64,000 bases of DNA, from NCBI RefSeq assembly GCF_019320115.1, contig NC_089595.1, positions 110,624,461 through 110,688,460 of the forward strand, written 5' to 3'. Below, one piece after another: positions 11,204 to 23,832 of this stretch. A program made the position numbers and the translations under genes. This DNA comes from Miscanthus floridulus. Lineage: Eukaryota; Streptophyta; Magnoliopsida; Poales; Poaceae. Every line of letters begins with the position of its first letter. The stretch's first letter is position 1. Below the pieces are notes generated by a model. The model saw nothing but the letters and a program-made list of their open reading frames with translations, searched no databases and was not told the origin of the DNA.

Positions 11204-12964
11204 TCAGTTCACATATTCCTTATCAATTATTACCTTTAGCTTGCTTGTTGCTAGCTTTCTGCATTGCTCTGATAGCTTCTCGCTGCACTTGTGGACCTCC
11301 CATTCTTCTAGCCTGGAGATACTCGGGCAATAAATGATCTCCAACCGCTTGAGGGAGGGATGGGTATGCAGACCCACAGGAAGATCTGACAGTTTGGAGC
11401 AATGGTGAAATCCGAGCTCTTGGAGGGACGTGAGGAGCTGAAGCGCTGCCATTTGCTCGCATGTTAGTCCTGCCGCGTGGATATGTCTAAATTTGCCCTC
11501 AAGCTTTAGGCATTGGAGAGAGGTGAGGTGCTTGCAGAAAGGCGTGGTAAGAAAAGGTGGGTCGTCGATCCGAAGGCTTTCAAATCGAGGGAACAGCTCA
11601 TAACCCTGCGTTGATAGACTCTTCAAACATCGAGGTAAGCCTTGGCATCCGAATACTTTCAAATACCAGAGACCGCGGAGGGATTGGAAGCCCTCTAGTG
11701 CGTCTAGCGATTTGCAATATCGAATTGCCAGCTCTTCTAGTGCTACGCAGGAATGCAGCTGTAGAGATTTCAATGCATTGATTCCGAACACTTCTAGTGC
11801 CGTGAGGTGGGTCAGATCTCCCGGAAAGCAAGGCTGCAGCGTTCCCAGGGAATCGCCTCTGATATACAATACGCCAAGTGAACACGGGAGAAGCCATCTT
11901 CCGTTTGTCTGGCCATCGATTTCGTCTTCACGCACCAAGGACGATATCAGCTTGGGGCATTCAACAATTCTTAGCTCCTCAAGGGAGGTGAATCCAGAGA
12001 AGCATTCCTTGTTCCCCAGAAACTTTAGCTCGCAACATTCAATGGACATCATCTTGAGAGAGGGTACGAGGTTAGATGGAATCCGTAGGAGTTTGTTAGG
12101 ACATGGCCTTGTCGATGTGCCATCTGGATTTCCTTGTGATGAAACACATGGAGCCGAGGTGAGATTTGATAAAGTATTCTCTTTACCTTGTATCAATAGT
12201 CCTGTTATCTGCTCACACCACCCTAGATCCAATGTCTCTAGGGCTCGCACATGTTGCAATATCACAGATAACCACTGGCCAATTATTCCACAATCTGTAA
12301 TGCTGAGACACTCGAGAGATGGACCGGCATCAAAATTTGTGCTTGTCATGTATTCGTGGGTATGTGTTGACACATCTGAAGAGAAATTTGTTTGGCATGA
12401 CCATATTTCCAACCTCTTCAAGCAGACGAGTTGCTTCAAACCTTCTAGTGAAATAGACAACAAATTATTGCAGCCCACTATTTGCAATCGAGTTATGGTC
12501 CTCAGGTTGTGGAATGACAAAATTTTGTCATCAAGGAAATCAATGGTAGATGGATCACCATAAGATCCAATTCTGTATTCCCCGTTTGATGATCCCTCCA
12601 TCTTTGGAAGTGCGGAAACTTTTGTGATGGATAATTTACAAAGGCTACTTGAAGGTGGTAGAGGATTTGATACTATTAAATAAGGACAATCCTCGATGGT
12701 AAGCTCGCTAACATGGAGCAACCATGAGTGCTGCTCGATTTCACATTTTTCACAGCTCTGAAATAGGGGAAATGCCTTCAGTACACAGCACCGCCTAATC
12801 TCCAGCACCCTCAAACTACAATTCAAGTCCCTCACTGAACTGGAGGATCATCTCTCTAACTTTGGCATATCAATCAACACCAGTTCCTCAAGTGAAGGAA
12901 TTGACAACTCCGCTACTTCTGGCATATTCCTTAACTTCAACTTCGTAAGAGACGATAGACTTTC
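11204..12964 (-). pseudogene. BED-NLR pseudogene, LRR exon (3' half)
   Basis: Encodes the C-terminal leucine-rich-repeat region of a plant NLR, with repeated L-x-x-L-x-L units and motifs such as SLRVLEIRRC, SLECLSITDCG, LEELRIVECPKL and LKRLEIIYCPSISRL. It ends KEYVN then stop at 11204-11206. The frame extends from the Copia B junction through a TGA at 12848-12850, so an upstream stop divides it from the part next to the insertion. The LRR would be the recognition surface of an intracellular immune receptor. The NB-ARC half lies at 23833-25617 on the same strand. Confidence 0.88.
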
Positions 12965-12969
12965 TAGAG

Positions 12970-14722
12970 TGCGAACACAAGGTTGACAAGTACCCTTGTG
13001 TGTTCGTTTTGTGATGAGTGATTGTCAATGTGATCCACGAAGTAGGTTGAGTGATGACTAACCCTACCATGGCGAAAGCTATGTGTGCGACATGTCTTTT
13101 GGCTTGTGTTGTGCAGGTGTGGAGCTCGGATGCGGTGGTTGACGGCGAGGTGAAGGTCAAGGAGGACGTGCCGTGCCGACAGACCAGGAGCGGTGAAGGA
13201 CGGACGTGAGGCTTGGACCGAGGGACCAAGAGGCCGGGTGACTAGCCGCGGTGGCTGACACTTGGGACATCGACAAGTGCAAGAAGACATGGAGTGACGG
13301 TGTTGACCGGGTCAAGACGGCGGACGCGTGAGTCGAGCGAGGCTCAGGAGGACTTGGCGGGCCGGCCGGTCAAGGACGGCGGTGACACGCGTCGGATGGC
13401 GGGAAACGCGTATGGAGTACGCTACCCGCGGACGGTTTACGGGTTTGGGCCTCAAAAGCCGGGCGGAGGTTCCGAGGAGGGACGGACGGCACGTGGCGGC
13501 ATCGGGGAGTTCGCGTCGAGGCGAAGCTACCGGTGAGAAGGCGCGGTGGCCGTCGGATCAAGATTACACCGGGTTGGACAACAACGCCCTTGGGCTTAGC
13601 GGTTCAACTCATTTGTATCCAGGGGCAAAACTGGGAATGTGTAATAGCCCTGTTAAATAGGATGAGGGAGCCCCCATCTCCCTCACCTCCTCCAGTTTTC
13701 ATTTTCTCCTTTAGGGTTTCTTCCTCTAGTTTGCTTCCATGTATGAGAGAGGTCCACAACTCAAATTGTGACTTGGTTTTGAAGGAATCGGTGGCCGTAA
13801 CCACCGTATGCCCTCCGGGATTCATGATTTAGTTGTGTTCTTGATGTGATTTTGGTGTTCTTCACGAGCTCCTTTTGTCCCCTCTTGTTTCCCCTCTCGT
13901 TTCTTCGTTTTGGGATGGTTTTGGTTCGTTCTTGTTGCCTTGGATCGATCAATGACATGAGTAGAAGCTTTCCACCGAAGGAAATCCACTAATTCCTCAC
14001 GAGATCGCAGATCCGAACAATTTTAGTTCTTGACCTATTTTTTGGGGGATTCTTCAATTCTTTCGATTCACGGAGTTAGAGTTTGTTTCGGGCCATGATC
14101 CTTTAGAGGTTGCCTTTCTACTCGCTTGTGAACCCTTGTGCAAAGTTTCAAGTCATTTGGAGTTGATTTGATCAAGTTATGGCTTGATTTGATTTTTCCC
14201 GAGAAACTGCTCGTTCATACCGGACGCGTCCGATATGATCTAGGACGTGTCCGATATTTCTCACTTTGGAGTTTTGAGCTGAAATTTGGTGGAGACCTTC
14301 CCTTGGTGTTTAAAGAGCTATGGTTAAAATTTCATGATTTTTGGACACCATTTGACGGGGTTTTGGATTTTTCTCTTTTGGTCAGCTTGCTGCTGAAAAT
14401 ACCGGACGTGTCCGAGATCATACCGAACGTGTCCGAAAATACCGGACGTGTCTAATATAATACCGGACGTGTCCGATATTTGCAGGAGCAGTGCTGTTTT
14501 CTTTTGGGAGTTTGCTCGTTTGGGCTTCGATCTGTGTTCCGTTTGCTCTGTGGTGACCCGCTGTGTTCTGAGGGAGCATCCACCCTTCTCTAGGGTCGTG
14601 GTCATCAAGTCTTTCGTGTATGCTTTTTGGGGATTGATGTTGGGACAGTGGTCGAAGATTTCGAAAGAAATTTGAGGCTCCCATTCACCCCTCCCCCTCT
14701 GGTCGCCGTTTCCGGTCCTTCA
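12970..14722 (+). repeat. 5' LTR of Copia B
   Basis: 1753 bp, starting TGCGAACAC and ending CCTTCA. Near 14217-14480 it carries several 19 bp-scale copies of a TACCGGACGTGTCCGATAT motif. It has one such copy more than the 3' LTR, which explains most of the length difference. It is otherwise nearly identical to the 3' LTR, which suggests a young insertion. Confidence 0.95.
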
Positions 14723-14723
14723 A

Positions 14724-14738
14724 TTGGTATCAGAGCCG
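14724..14738 (+). promoter_or_regulatory. Primer binding site of Copia B
   Basis: TTGGTATCAGAGCC lies just after the LTR end. It is an initiator-Met tRNA type primer site, shared with Copia A. Confidence 0.85.
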
Positions 14739-14786
14739 GTTAAGGATCATTCCACCTTAATCGGTCCGTGATCCACGAAGGTGACA

Positions 14787-17393
14787 TGGAGCGTGGTTCC
14801 AGCAAACCACCGCACTTTGATGGGTCCAATTATCCTTATTGGAAGATCCGCATGTCTGCGCATCTCTAGGGGATTGATTGGCTCGTCTGGGAAATTTGTG
14901 AGGATGCTACTTACATTGTGCTCCCTGTTGCGGCCCGTACCACCTAGGATCACAAGGATCGGCACAACGCAAATAGCAAAGCTCGCAGTGTGCTTTTCTC
15001 GAGTCTTTCGCTTTCTGAGTTCGAGCGTGTCTCCGATTGTACTACAGCTCGAGAGATCTGAGTGAGGCTTCAGAGCTATCACGAGGGGACCGCACAGGTC
15101 AAGACCAGACTCTACGAGACGTACAAGCGCGAGTACGAGAACTTCTCTCAGTTTGATGGCGAGTCCATCGATGCCATGTTTTCCCGCTTTCAGACTATTG
15201 TCAACAAAATGAAAGCGAACAAGGCCAACCTACCTTATAGTGATCATGAGAGGGCGCTCAAGCTTCTCTATGCCCTTGATCGAAAGGTATGGGATGTGAA
15301 GGTGTCGGCGATCATCGAGTCGGCCAACTACGACACCCTCACCGTCGACGAGCTTTTCAGCAAGCTCAAGTCCACAGAGATCGACTACCAAACCCAAGCC
15401 AAGCTCAAGAATCCTTCTGCACCAACCATGGTTTTGGTCTCAGGTAGTGGTTCAAGTTCATTGACTAACCCTTCACAAGCTTCTTTCTCTTTGTCGTGCT
15501 TGATGTCAGTCACAGAGGAGCAGCTGGAGTCTCTTGGGGATGATGAGTTGGCACTCGTCATCAGTCGGTTCTCTCGGTTTCACAACAATCGTTTGAATCG
15601 CCGATGCAGTGGTGGCCCGAAGGAGGGATGCTATGGATGTGGAGATCCGGACCACTTTGTCGTGCACTGCCCCAAGAAGAAGCCCTTCACCAACAAGTAC
15701 GACTCCGGCAAGCGCAAGGATAAGCACAACTACACCTCCGGCAAGCACAAGGCCAAGGGCGGCTTTGACAAGGAGGCGATCAAGAAGGCGTACCGTAGGA
15801 AGGCCAAAGCTCAAGAACGTGCCTTCCTCGCCTCCCTCAGCGACCTCGACGACGACTCCGATGATGATCACTCTTCTTCTCCCTCGACCGACGATGAGTC
15901 CGAGAAGAAGCGTGAGGACAAGCTCAACGGTCTCTGCTTTGTTGCCGGTGCAAACCGTGGTGGGTTTTGCACTATGGCGATTGACGGTGGAGCAAAGCTC
16001 AAAAAGGACATCGACGTCGACGACGACGAAAATGAGGTACCGCCCACACTTGACTCACTTATGCTTGAGCTTGATACTATGAATGATACATTGATGAGTC
16101 AAGATAAGTTGCTTAAGCGTGCTGCTCGCGAGAGAAAAAGAGTTTAAGGACCAGCTAGAGGTTGCTTTGAAGGAGCTAGAGCTTGCCAAGAGTGGTGTAG
16201 TGGTGTCAGAGGAGGAGGAGTGCGATGAGTGCGCTATACACATGTCTAACCTCTCTGACTTGCAATCCAAGTATGCTGCTTTGCTTGATGAATGTGATGA
16301 GCTGAAGTCTCGTTCTGGGTTGCTCGGTGCATGCAAGTCCTGCTCAGACTTACAATCTGAGTTGGCAGAGAAGGTTGCCAAACTTGCTGAGTTTGAGAAG
16401 GCCAACTTAGATAGCACCACCACTACATGTGTTCGATGTGAAGCTTTGGTGTTGGAGCTTGAGTCCTGCAGGCACGACAAGATGGGAACCGAGGAAGAAA
16501 ACACACAACTTCGGTCCATCTTGAGCTGGGTGTCGTGCAGTGAGCCTCAGTTGGGCATGATGGTGAGCCAGTTCAGGCGGGGAACTGACTCATTGGGAGT
16601 AGGCTTTGCTATAGGTGGGAAGGGTGAGCATGTCTATGGCAAGGTTGGTGAACATAGTGGTTTGAACCCAAGTGAGAAACCCACCAACACTCCCAAATTG
16701 ATCAAGATCCCTCCACCAGAGTCTACCAAGCCTATGATCAAAGATGGTGTGTTTGAAGAACCACCAAAAGCTCCACCATCCAAGCAAGTTTGGGTTCCCA
16801 AACCGAACCACTTTCGGAACTCACTCGATACTCTACCCAACATCTCTAGTGCACCCCTTCCTAAAGCCAAAAAGCCTCAGAGAGTGAACCACATCCACAA
16901 GAGAGTGAGTCAACCACCATCCAAGAGAGAGGTGAGGTACCACTGTGACTATTGCCATAGAGATGGTCATTTGGCTGAGTTTTGCTTTAGGAGGAAGAGA
17001 GATGAGCGGCGCGAGTACGAGTTGAACAACCGGAACATGTACCGTCCTCCCCATGGCGTACATGTACCGCCTGTTCAGAGGCACAGTGTTAGGCCTAGAG
17101 GTGCAATGCCTCAAGGTGCTAGGCCTCAGGTGGCGAGACCACATGGTGGTCATGCCCGGTGTGGCCCAAGTCATGATCTATATGACTCTGGACCTCGTGA
17201 TGGTGGCTTTCAGTCCCACACTCCTAGCGGACCACGTTTTCCCCCATGTGGTGATCGCTTCTCTCCAATGGGACATGGCATGTATGGTGTTTTTCCTAAC
17301 ACTTTTCCAGGGCAAATGACTCAACACTGGTATTCTCCTCATTTCACTAACCCCAGTGTTGTGCCATTTGCTCACCCCCTGTCTTTCTATTGA
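14787..17393 (+). pseudogene. Copia B gag region with stops and frameshifts
   Basis: From an ATG at 14787 the frame reads a DUF4219/UBN2 Gag (KPPHFDGSNYPYWKIRM). It is stopped three times before 15062 (TAG near 14868, TAG near 14943, TGA at 15059-15061), then stays open to 16147. A CCHC knuckle (CYGCGDPDHFVVHC) lies near 15630-15671. Near 16119-16147 the reading shifts to a second frame, open to 17393. That part holds a coiled-coil-like stretch, a second knuckle (CDYCHRDGHLAEFC, about 16941-16985) and a proline/glycine-rich tail. The pol ORF begins in the original frame. The early stops fit G-to-A or C-to-T changes, as expected from cytosine methylation. Confidence 0.85.
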
Positions 17394-20300
17394 TGCAGAG
17401 CGGAGGCTTGGAGAACACATGGCTTGTTGATTCCGGCTGTTCGCGCCACATGACCGGAAGTTCCAAATGGTTCTCTAGCCTCGACCCCATGCAATACAAG
17501 GAGTACATCACATTTGGGGACAATAGCAAAGGTAAGGTGCTGTCTCGTGGGACCATTCGAGTCAATGAATCTTTTATCTTGAAGGACGTTGCTTTGGTTT
17601 CAAGCCTGCATTTCAATTTGCTCTCTGTTTCGCAACTCCTTCAAGATGGGTTTGAGGTGCGCTTTAAGACTGGACTTTCTCGTGTGCTCGATTCTCAGGG
17701 ACATCTAGTTTGTCAGATCGTTCCTTTCGGTCGAGTTTTCAGAGCTGATTTCTCTCAGTCTTTCGGTTCTTCTCGCTGTTTGGTTGCCGGATCTTCTTCT
17801 GATTTGTGGAAGTGGCATAGGAGACTTGGTCACTTGAGCTTTGATCTCCTAGTGAGGTTGAGTTCTCTTGACATGATCCAAGGATTGCCCAAACTTAAGT
17901 TTGAGAAGGATCTAGTATGCCATCCTTGTCACCACGGAAAGATGGTGGCTGCTTCCCATCCTCCAGTGACTCAGGTCATGACCACGAGACCCAGTGAGCT
18001 ACTCCATATGGACACTGTTGGTCCGGCTCGGGTTCGGTCAGAGGGAGGGAAGTGGTACGTTCTTGTGATCGTGGATGATTTTTCTCGCTATTCTTGGGTG
18101 TTTTTCATGGAGGGCAAGGACGAAGCGTTTTCTCATGCTCGTGACTTGATCTTGAGGTTGCAAACTAAGTTACCAAAGAATGTCATACGAGCTATCCACA
18201 GTGACAATGGCACTGAGTTCAAAAACTCTCAGTTTGACACCTTCTGTGCTTCCTTGGGTCTTGAACATCAGTTTTCTTCGCCCTATGTCCCTCAGCAGAA
18301 TGGTGTTGTTGAGCGCAAAAATCGGACTTTGGTTGAAATGGCTAGGACGATGCTCGATGAGCATAGGACTCCTAGGCGTTACTGGGCCGAAGCCATCAAC
18401 ACCGCCTACCATGTTTCAAACCGCATTTTTCTTCGTGCTTTCTTAAAGAAGACATCCTGCGAGTTGCGGTTTGGGCGTCCACCCAAGGTGAGTCATTTTC
18501 GAGTCTTCGGTTGCAGGTGCTTCATTCTTAAGCAAGGTAATCTTGACAAGTTTGAATCTAGATCTTCGGACGGTATATTCCTCGGTTACGCTTCTCATTC
18601 ACATGCGTACCGTGTGCTTAATCTTGAAACTAACCGTGTCGTGGAGACTTGTGAAGTCACCTTCGACGAAACCATGCCCTCTTCTATTTCTGTCTTTGAA
18701 CGTGTAGGTGATGAAGAGATGGGTGACAGCATTTTCGTTGAGGATGACGATGACATCGATTGGGATGATCCCAAGCCATCTCAACCAGCTGCCCCGATCG
18801 AGCCAGCTTCGACCACTTCGGCTCATGGCCCTGAGCCCTCCACCTCTACTTCATGGGGTCCGTGCGAGCCGCTTCCTCAATCGACTGAGGAGGCCCTAGC
18901 TGTGGATGAGGGGGAGGCGACTTCGTCTTTGGGTGCACCTCGACATATCCAGCGACGTCATCCTCCTCAGACCATGATCGGCGACATCAACGAAAGGGTA
19001 ACGCGTTCCAAGTCTTATCATATTTCCCATTTCGCTCATTCTGCTTTCATAGCTTCTTTTGAGCCTCGAGATATTGGACACGCACTATCTAATGCCGATT
19101 GGGTTAATGCTATGCACGAGGAGTTAGAGAACTTTGAGCGGAACCAAGTGTGGGTTTTAGTTCCACCTCCACCAGAGTGCCACCCCATAGGTACAAAGTG
19201 GGTTTACAAGAACAAGCAGAGTGAGGATGGGGTGGTGGTGAGAAACAAGGCGAGGTTAGTGGCTCAGGGTTTTTGCCAAAAAGAGGGAATAGACTATGAA
19301 GAAACCTTTGCTCCTGTTGCCCGTCTAGAAGCCATTAGGATTCTTTTAGCATTTGCAGCTTCGAAAGGGTTCAAGCTGTATCAGATGGATGTAAAGAGTG
19401 CCTTCTTGAATGGGTACATAGAGGAAGAGGTTTATGTGAGGCAACCCCCTGGCTTTGAAAATCCAAAGTACCCCAACCATGTTTTTAAACTCCACAAAGC
19501 CTTGTATGGTTTGAAACAAGCCCTGAGAGCCTGGTATGAGCGTTTAAAAGCTTTCTTGCTTGATAAGGGTTTTAGGATGGGTTCCGTAGATAAGACTTTG
19601 TTCCTCCTCAAGCAAGGCACAGACATCCTTTTGGTTCAGATATACGTGGATGATATAATCTTTGGTGGCTCTTCTCATGCTCTTGTTGCCAAGTTTTCAG
19701 ATACTATGAGCAGGGAATTTGAGATGAGCATGATGGGCGAATTGACTTTCTTCCTTGGGCTGCAAATCAAGCAAACTCGTGAGGGGACGTTCGTGCACCA
19801 AGGCAAGTACACCAAGGACGTGCTCAAGAAATTTGATATGGGTGAGGCCAAGCCTCTTTCGACGCCCATGTCAACCACGACGGCCCTAGATGAGGACAAG
19901 GAGGGAGAAGCCGTGGACCAGAAGGAATACCGAAGCATGATCGGGTCCCTGCTGTACCTAACGGCGATGAGACCGGACATCCAGTTCGCAGTCTGCTTGT
20001 GCACGCGCTTTCAGTCTTCGCCGCGCATGTCTCATCGTCAAGCCATCAAGCGGATCCTCAGGTACCTTCGTTTCACACCCGAGTTTGGTCTTTGGTTTTT
20101 AGCCTCCTCCTCTCTTTCTCTTTGTGGGTATTCTGATGCGGATTATGCTGGTTGTCGTGTTGAGAGGAAGTCCACTTCGGGGACTTGTCAGTTTCTTGGA
20201 TCTTCTCTTGTGTCTTGGTCTTCTCGCAAGCAGTCTAGCGTCGCCCAATCCACCACAGAAGCTGAGTATGTTGCTGCTGCTGCTTGTTGTTCCCAGTTGC

Positions 20301-20587
20301 TTTGGATGATAGCTACTCTGAGAGACTTTGGGTTAGAGTTTAGGCGAGTGCCTTTGTTTTGTGACAGCACCAGTGCCATAAGTGTAGCCAAAAACCCAGG
20401 CCTTCACTCAAAGACAAAGCACATAGAAGTTCGCTTTCACTTCTTGCGTGACCACTATGAGAAAGGTGATATCGATCTGCACCACATTGATACCCAAAAC
20501 CAGCTCGCAGATATCTTCACCAAACCACTTGACCAAGCCCAGTTTGCTCGCTTGCGACGGGAGCTTAGAGTTTGTTTCCCTTTTTAG
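17393..20587 (+). CDS. Copia B pol polyprotein (PR-IN-RT-RH), open
   Basis: About 1064 aa, open from an ATG at 17393 to TAG. The aspartic protease motif [11 protein letters not shown] lies near 17420-17455. A gag-pre-integrase zinc region (HRRLGH, then CHPCHHGK) runs over about 17815-17940. The integrase acid residues are in HMDTVGP (18005), HSDNGTEF (18196) and GVVERKN (18304). Reverse transcriptase includes [20 protein letters not shown] and the YVDD active site at 19643. RNase H includes GYSDADYAG (20129) and TTEAEYVA. All key residues are present. The protein would cut the polyprotein, copy the RNA and integrate the DNA. With gag broken, this copy probably cannot move alone. Confidence 0.95.
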   Translation: MQSGGLENTWLVDSGCSRHMTGSSKWFSSLDPMQYKEYITFGDNSKGKVLSRGTIRVNESFILKDVALVSSLHFNLLSVSQLLQDGFEVRFKTGLSRVLDSQGHLVCQIVPFGRVFRADFSQSFGSSRCLVAGSSSDLWKWHRRLGHLSFDLLVRLSSLDMIQGLPKLKFEKDLVCHPCHHGKMVAASHPPVTQVMTTRPSELLHMDTVGPARVRSEGGKWYVLVIVDDFSRYSWVFFMEGKDEAFSHARDLILRLQTKLPKNVIRAIHSDNGTEFKNSQFDTFCASLGLEHQFSSPYVPQQNGVVERKNRTLVEMARTMLDEHRTPRRYWAEAINTAYHVSNRIFLRAFLKKTSCELRFGRPPKVSHFRVFGCRCFILKQGNLDKFESRSSDGIFLGYASHSHAYRVLNLETNRVVETCEVTFDETMPSSISVFERVGDEEMGDSIFVEDDDDIDWDDPKPSQPAAPIEPASTTSAHGPEPSTSTSWGPCEPLPQSTEEALAVDEGEATSSLGAPRHIQRRHPPQTMIGDINERVTRSKSYHISHFAHSAFIASFEPRDIGHALSNADWVNAMHEELENFERNQVWVLVPPPPECHPIGTKWVYKNKQSEDGVVVRNKARLVAQGFCQKEGIDYEETFAPVARLEAIRILLAFAASKGFKLYQMDVKSAFLNGYIEEEVYVRQPPGFENPKYPNHVFKLHKALYGLKQALRAWYERLKAFLLDKGFRMGSVDKTLFLLKQGTDILLVQIYVDDIIFGGSSHALVAKFSDTMSREFEMSMMGELTFFLGLQIKQTREGTFVHQGKYTKDVLKKFDMGEAKPLSTPMSTTTALDEDKEGEAVDQKEYRSMIGSLLYLTAMRPDIQFAVCLCTRFQSSPRMSHRQAIKRILRYLRFTPEFGLWFLASSSLSLCGYSDADYAGCRVERKSTSGTCQFLGSSLVSWSSRKQSSVAQSTTEAEYVAAAACCSQLLWMIATLRDFGLEFRRVPLFCDSTSAISVAKNPGLHSKTKHIEVRFHFLRDHYEKGDIDLHHIDTQNQLADIFTKPLDQAQFARLRRELRVCFPF

Positions 20588-22099
20588 AGGAGGGGAATTT
20601 TGGTTGTTGTATTCTAGTTTTGCTTTTCTTTGTAGTTTAGCCTTTGTTTTTGTTTTTATATCATTCTTGCATATCATATCATCATGTATCATATTGCATC
20701 CTGAGCTTCATCCTTATAGTAGCTAGATTGACACTATGCTCTTGTTGGGGATGTTATGGATATACAATGATGTGCTTTTGGCTTAGGCTCCTTTTGATCA
20801 ATTGATACATGTTATGAGCTAAGCTTGTTTTCCAAACTGTGAACTTGATTAAAACTTGTTGAAACATGAAATGTGTTCACCACTACTTGTGGCACTAGCA
20901 TGTGTAGAATGTGTCGAGATCTTTTTCTTGCTTCATGTATATGCTTAGTTGCTACGGCTCATACTTTGAGTTACACACTTGCTTGAGAAACTTGAATTTG
21001 TGCTAAAATTTGAAAATCAAACTCAGTGATTTGAAAAGATCGGGATGGGTCTGTACTATCCTATGTCAGAGTATTGAGACAGCTCCAAATTGCACTTATT
21101 GGTGAACTTGAGCTCTGTAATGGATACCGAGATCATTGTCTTAAGTTTCTGATTGCCTTTGGCATAGGCTTGACATGGTCGCTAAGTCAGGTTTTGATGG
21201 CACAGATAACCTCCCGCACACACTTGTCTGACAAACTTTGGTAATAAGCTGCATAACTCCGATAAATTTCAATTGGTGTCTAAAATTTGATCAAACCACA
21301 AGTTTGTCTCATGACATGATGTGTGAACTTTGTTTGGGGTAGTTCACTTTGAATACATGTGTAGCACAAGGTCGATCTCCTGTCTACTTTTGCTATGTGC
21401 TCCTTTGGTGGTGAACCCTCTTTTAACATTGCTCAAACTTGATCAAAATTGCTTAAATGCCATATTTCGTCTCATTTGGTCACTTTGAGCATTTGCTAGC
21501 ACTTGTATGTGTTGCTATATATACATGACAGCATCAACTAGAGCCTCTTTTCAATCTACTTACTATAATCTTGAAGCTTCTGCATTCGTGCATTTCTGCA
21601 TTCATAGCATGATTTGAGGGGGAGATGCAATCTTTGGGCTCTAGCTTGATAAGTGCATGTGTCAACAAGGGGGAGAAGTTTTCTACACTCACAATGACAC
21701 AAGGGGAAGAAACTTCCAATTTCACCTAAAGTTGAGAGATATGCATTCATTTGAGAGAGATTGCACTTGTTCAGGGGGAGTTGCATTTGAGGTGTTTTGC
21801 TAGATGTGTTGAGCCTTTGCCTCTTCTGGAGGGTCTAGCAGTTTTTCGGTTTTTCGAGCTTTGCTGGTGGTGTTGAGCCCGTTGCCTCTTCTTGAGGGCT
21901 AGTTTTGTTTTACTTGGTTGCATCGAGCCGTTGCCCATGTCTTTGGGGACCAAGTTTTGCTCATTTTCAAATGACCCGGTTCTTGGCTTTTCTTTGGCTT
22001 TTGGTCATTTGGGTGAGTTCTTTCTTTTCTCTTCTTCTTTTTCTTTTGCTCAAGCTGTTCGTGTATTGGTGTTGACAATGCACTCATCAAGGGGGAGAT
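20588..22099 (+). other. Non-coding 3' internal region of Copia B with polypurine tract
   Basis: AT-rich, with no ORF worth calling and no envelope-like gene of the kind some SIRE elements carry. GGGGGAG tracts occur near 21618, 21670 and 21775. The functional polypurine tract AAGGGGGAGAT (22089-22099) abuts the 3' LTR. Confidence 0.8.
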
Positions 22100-23827
22100 T
22101 GCGAACACAAGGTTGACAAGTACACTTGTGTGTTCGTTTTGTGATGAGTGATTGTCAATGTGATCCACGAAGTAGGTTGAGTGATGACTAACCCTACCAT
22201 GGCGAAAGCTATGTGTGCGACATGTCTTTTGGCTTGTGTTGTGCAGGTGTGGAGCTCGGATGCGGTGGTCGATAGCGAGGTGAAGGTCAAGGAGGACGTG
22301 CCGTGCTGACAGACCGGGAGCGGTGAAGGACGGACGTGAGGCTTGGACCGAGGGACCCAGAGGCCGGGTGACTAGCTGCGGTGGCTGACACTTGGGACAT
22401 CGACAAGTGTAAGAAGACATGGAGTGACGGTGTTGACCGGGTCAAGACGGCGGACGCGTGAGTCGAGCGAGGCTCAGGAGGACTTGGCGGGCCGGCCGGT
22501 CGAGGACGGCGGTGACACGCGTCGGATGGCGGGGAACGCGTATGGAGTACGCTACCCGCGGACGGTTTACGGGTTTAGGCCTCAAAACCCGGGCGGAGGT
22601 TCCGAGGAGGGACGGACGGCACATGTCGGTATCGGGGAGTTCGCGTCGAGGCGAAGCTACCGGTGAGAAGGCGCGGTGGCCGTCGGATCAAGATTACACC
22701 GGGTTGGACAACAACGCCCTTGGGCTTAGCGGTTCAACTCATTTGTATCCAGGGGCAAAACTGGGAATGTGTAATAGCCCTGTTAAATAGGATGAGGGAG
22801 CCCCCATCTCCCTCACCTCCTCCAGTTTTCATTTTCTCCTTTAGGGTTTCTTCCTCTAGTTTGCTTCCATGTATGAGAGAGGTCCACAACTCAAATTGTG
22901 ACTTGGTTTTGAAGGAATCGGTGGCCGTAACCACCGTATGCCCTCCGGGATTCATGATTTAGTTGTGTTCTTGATGTGATTTTGGTGTTCTTCACGAGCT
23001 CCTTTTGTCCCCTCTTGTTTCCCCTCTCGTTTCTTCGTTTTAGGATGGTTTTGGTTTGTTCTTGTTGCCTTGGATCGATCAATGACATGAGTAGAAGCTT
23101 TCCACCGAAGGAAATCCACTAATTCCTCACGAGATCGCAGATCCGGGCAATTTTAGTTCTTGACCTATTTTTTGGGGGATTCTTCAATTCTTTCGATTCA
23201 CGGAGTTAGAGTTTGTTTCGGGCCATGATCCTTTAGAGGTTGCCTTTCTACTCGCTTGTGAACCCTTGTGCAAAGTTTCAAGTCATTTGGAGTTGATTTG
23301 ATCAAGTTATGGCTTGATTTGATTTTTCCCGAGAAACTGCTCGTTCATACCGGACGCGTCCGATATGATCTAGGACGTGTCCGATATTTCTCACTTTGGA
23401 GTTTTGAGCTAAAATTTGGTGGAGACCTTCCCTTAGTGTCTAAAGAGCTATGGTTAAAATTTCATGATTTTTGGACACCATTTGACGGGGTTTTGGATTT
23501 TTCTCTTTTGGTCAGCTTGCTGCTGAAAATACCGGACATGTCCGAGATCATACCGGACGTGTCCGAAAATACCGGACGTGTCCGATATTTGCAGGAGCAG
23601 TGCTGTTTTCTTTTGGGAGTTTGCTCGTTTGGGCTTCGATCTGTGTTCCGTTTGCTCTGTGGTGACCCGCTGTGTTCTGAGGGAGCATCCACCCTTTTCT
23701 AGGGTCGTGGTCATCAAGTCTTTCGTGTATGCTTTTTGGGGATTGATGTTGGGACAGTGGTCGAAGATTTCGAAAGAAATTTGAGGCTTCCATTCACCCC
23801 CCTCTGGTCGCCGTTTCCGGTCCTTCG
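22100..23827 (+). repeat. 3' LTR of Copia B
   Basis: 1728 bp. It starts TGCGAACAC and ends CCTTCG instead of CCTTCA, a single change in the terminal dinucleotide, followed by the TAGAG target duplication. Confidence 0.95.
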
Positions 23828-23832
23828 TAGAG

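Larger units (their letters stand above)
12970..23827 (+). mobile_element. Full-length SIRE-type Copia retrotransposon (Copia B)
   Basis: A 10858 bp element with LTRs at 12970-14722 and 22100-23827, flanked by a 5 bp target duplication TAGAG (12965-12969 and 23828-23832). Primer site and polypurine tract are present. Coding order is gag, then protease, integrase, reverse transcriptase and RNase H, the Copia order. The long proline-rich Gag extension with a second zinc knuckle and the long 3' non-coding region fit the SIRE/Maximus lineage. Pol is open throughout but gag is broken. It sits antisense inside the LRR of the NLR gene. Confidence 0.95.

Noticed and set aside
13294..13832. ORFs in the Copia B LTR, repeated at 22424-22962
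   Set aside because: Identical ORFs in both LTRs reflect LTR identity, not genes.
15506..15871. Antisense ORFs within Copia gag and pol
   Set aside because: Shadows of the real sense-strand coding frames.
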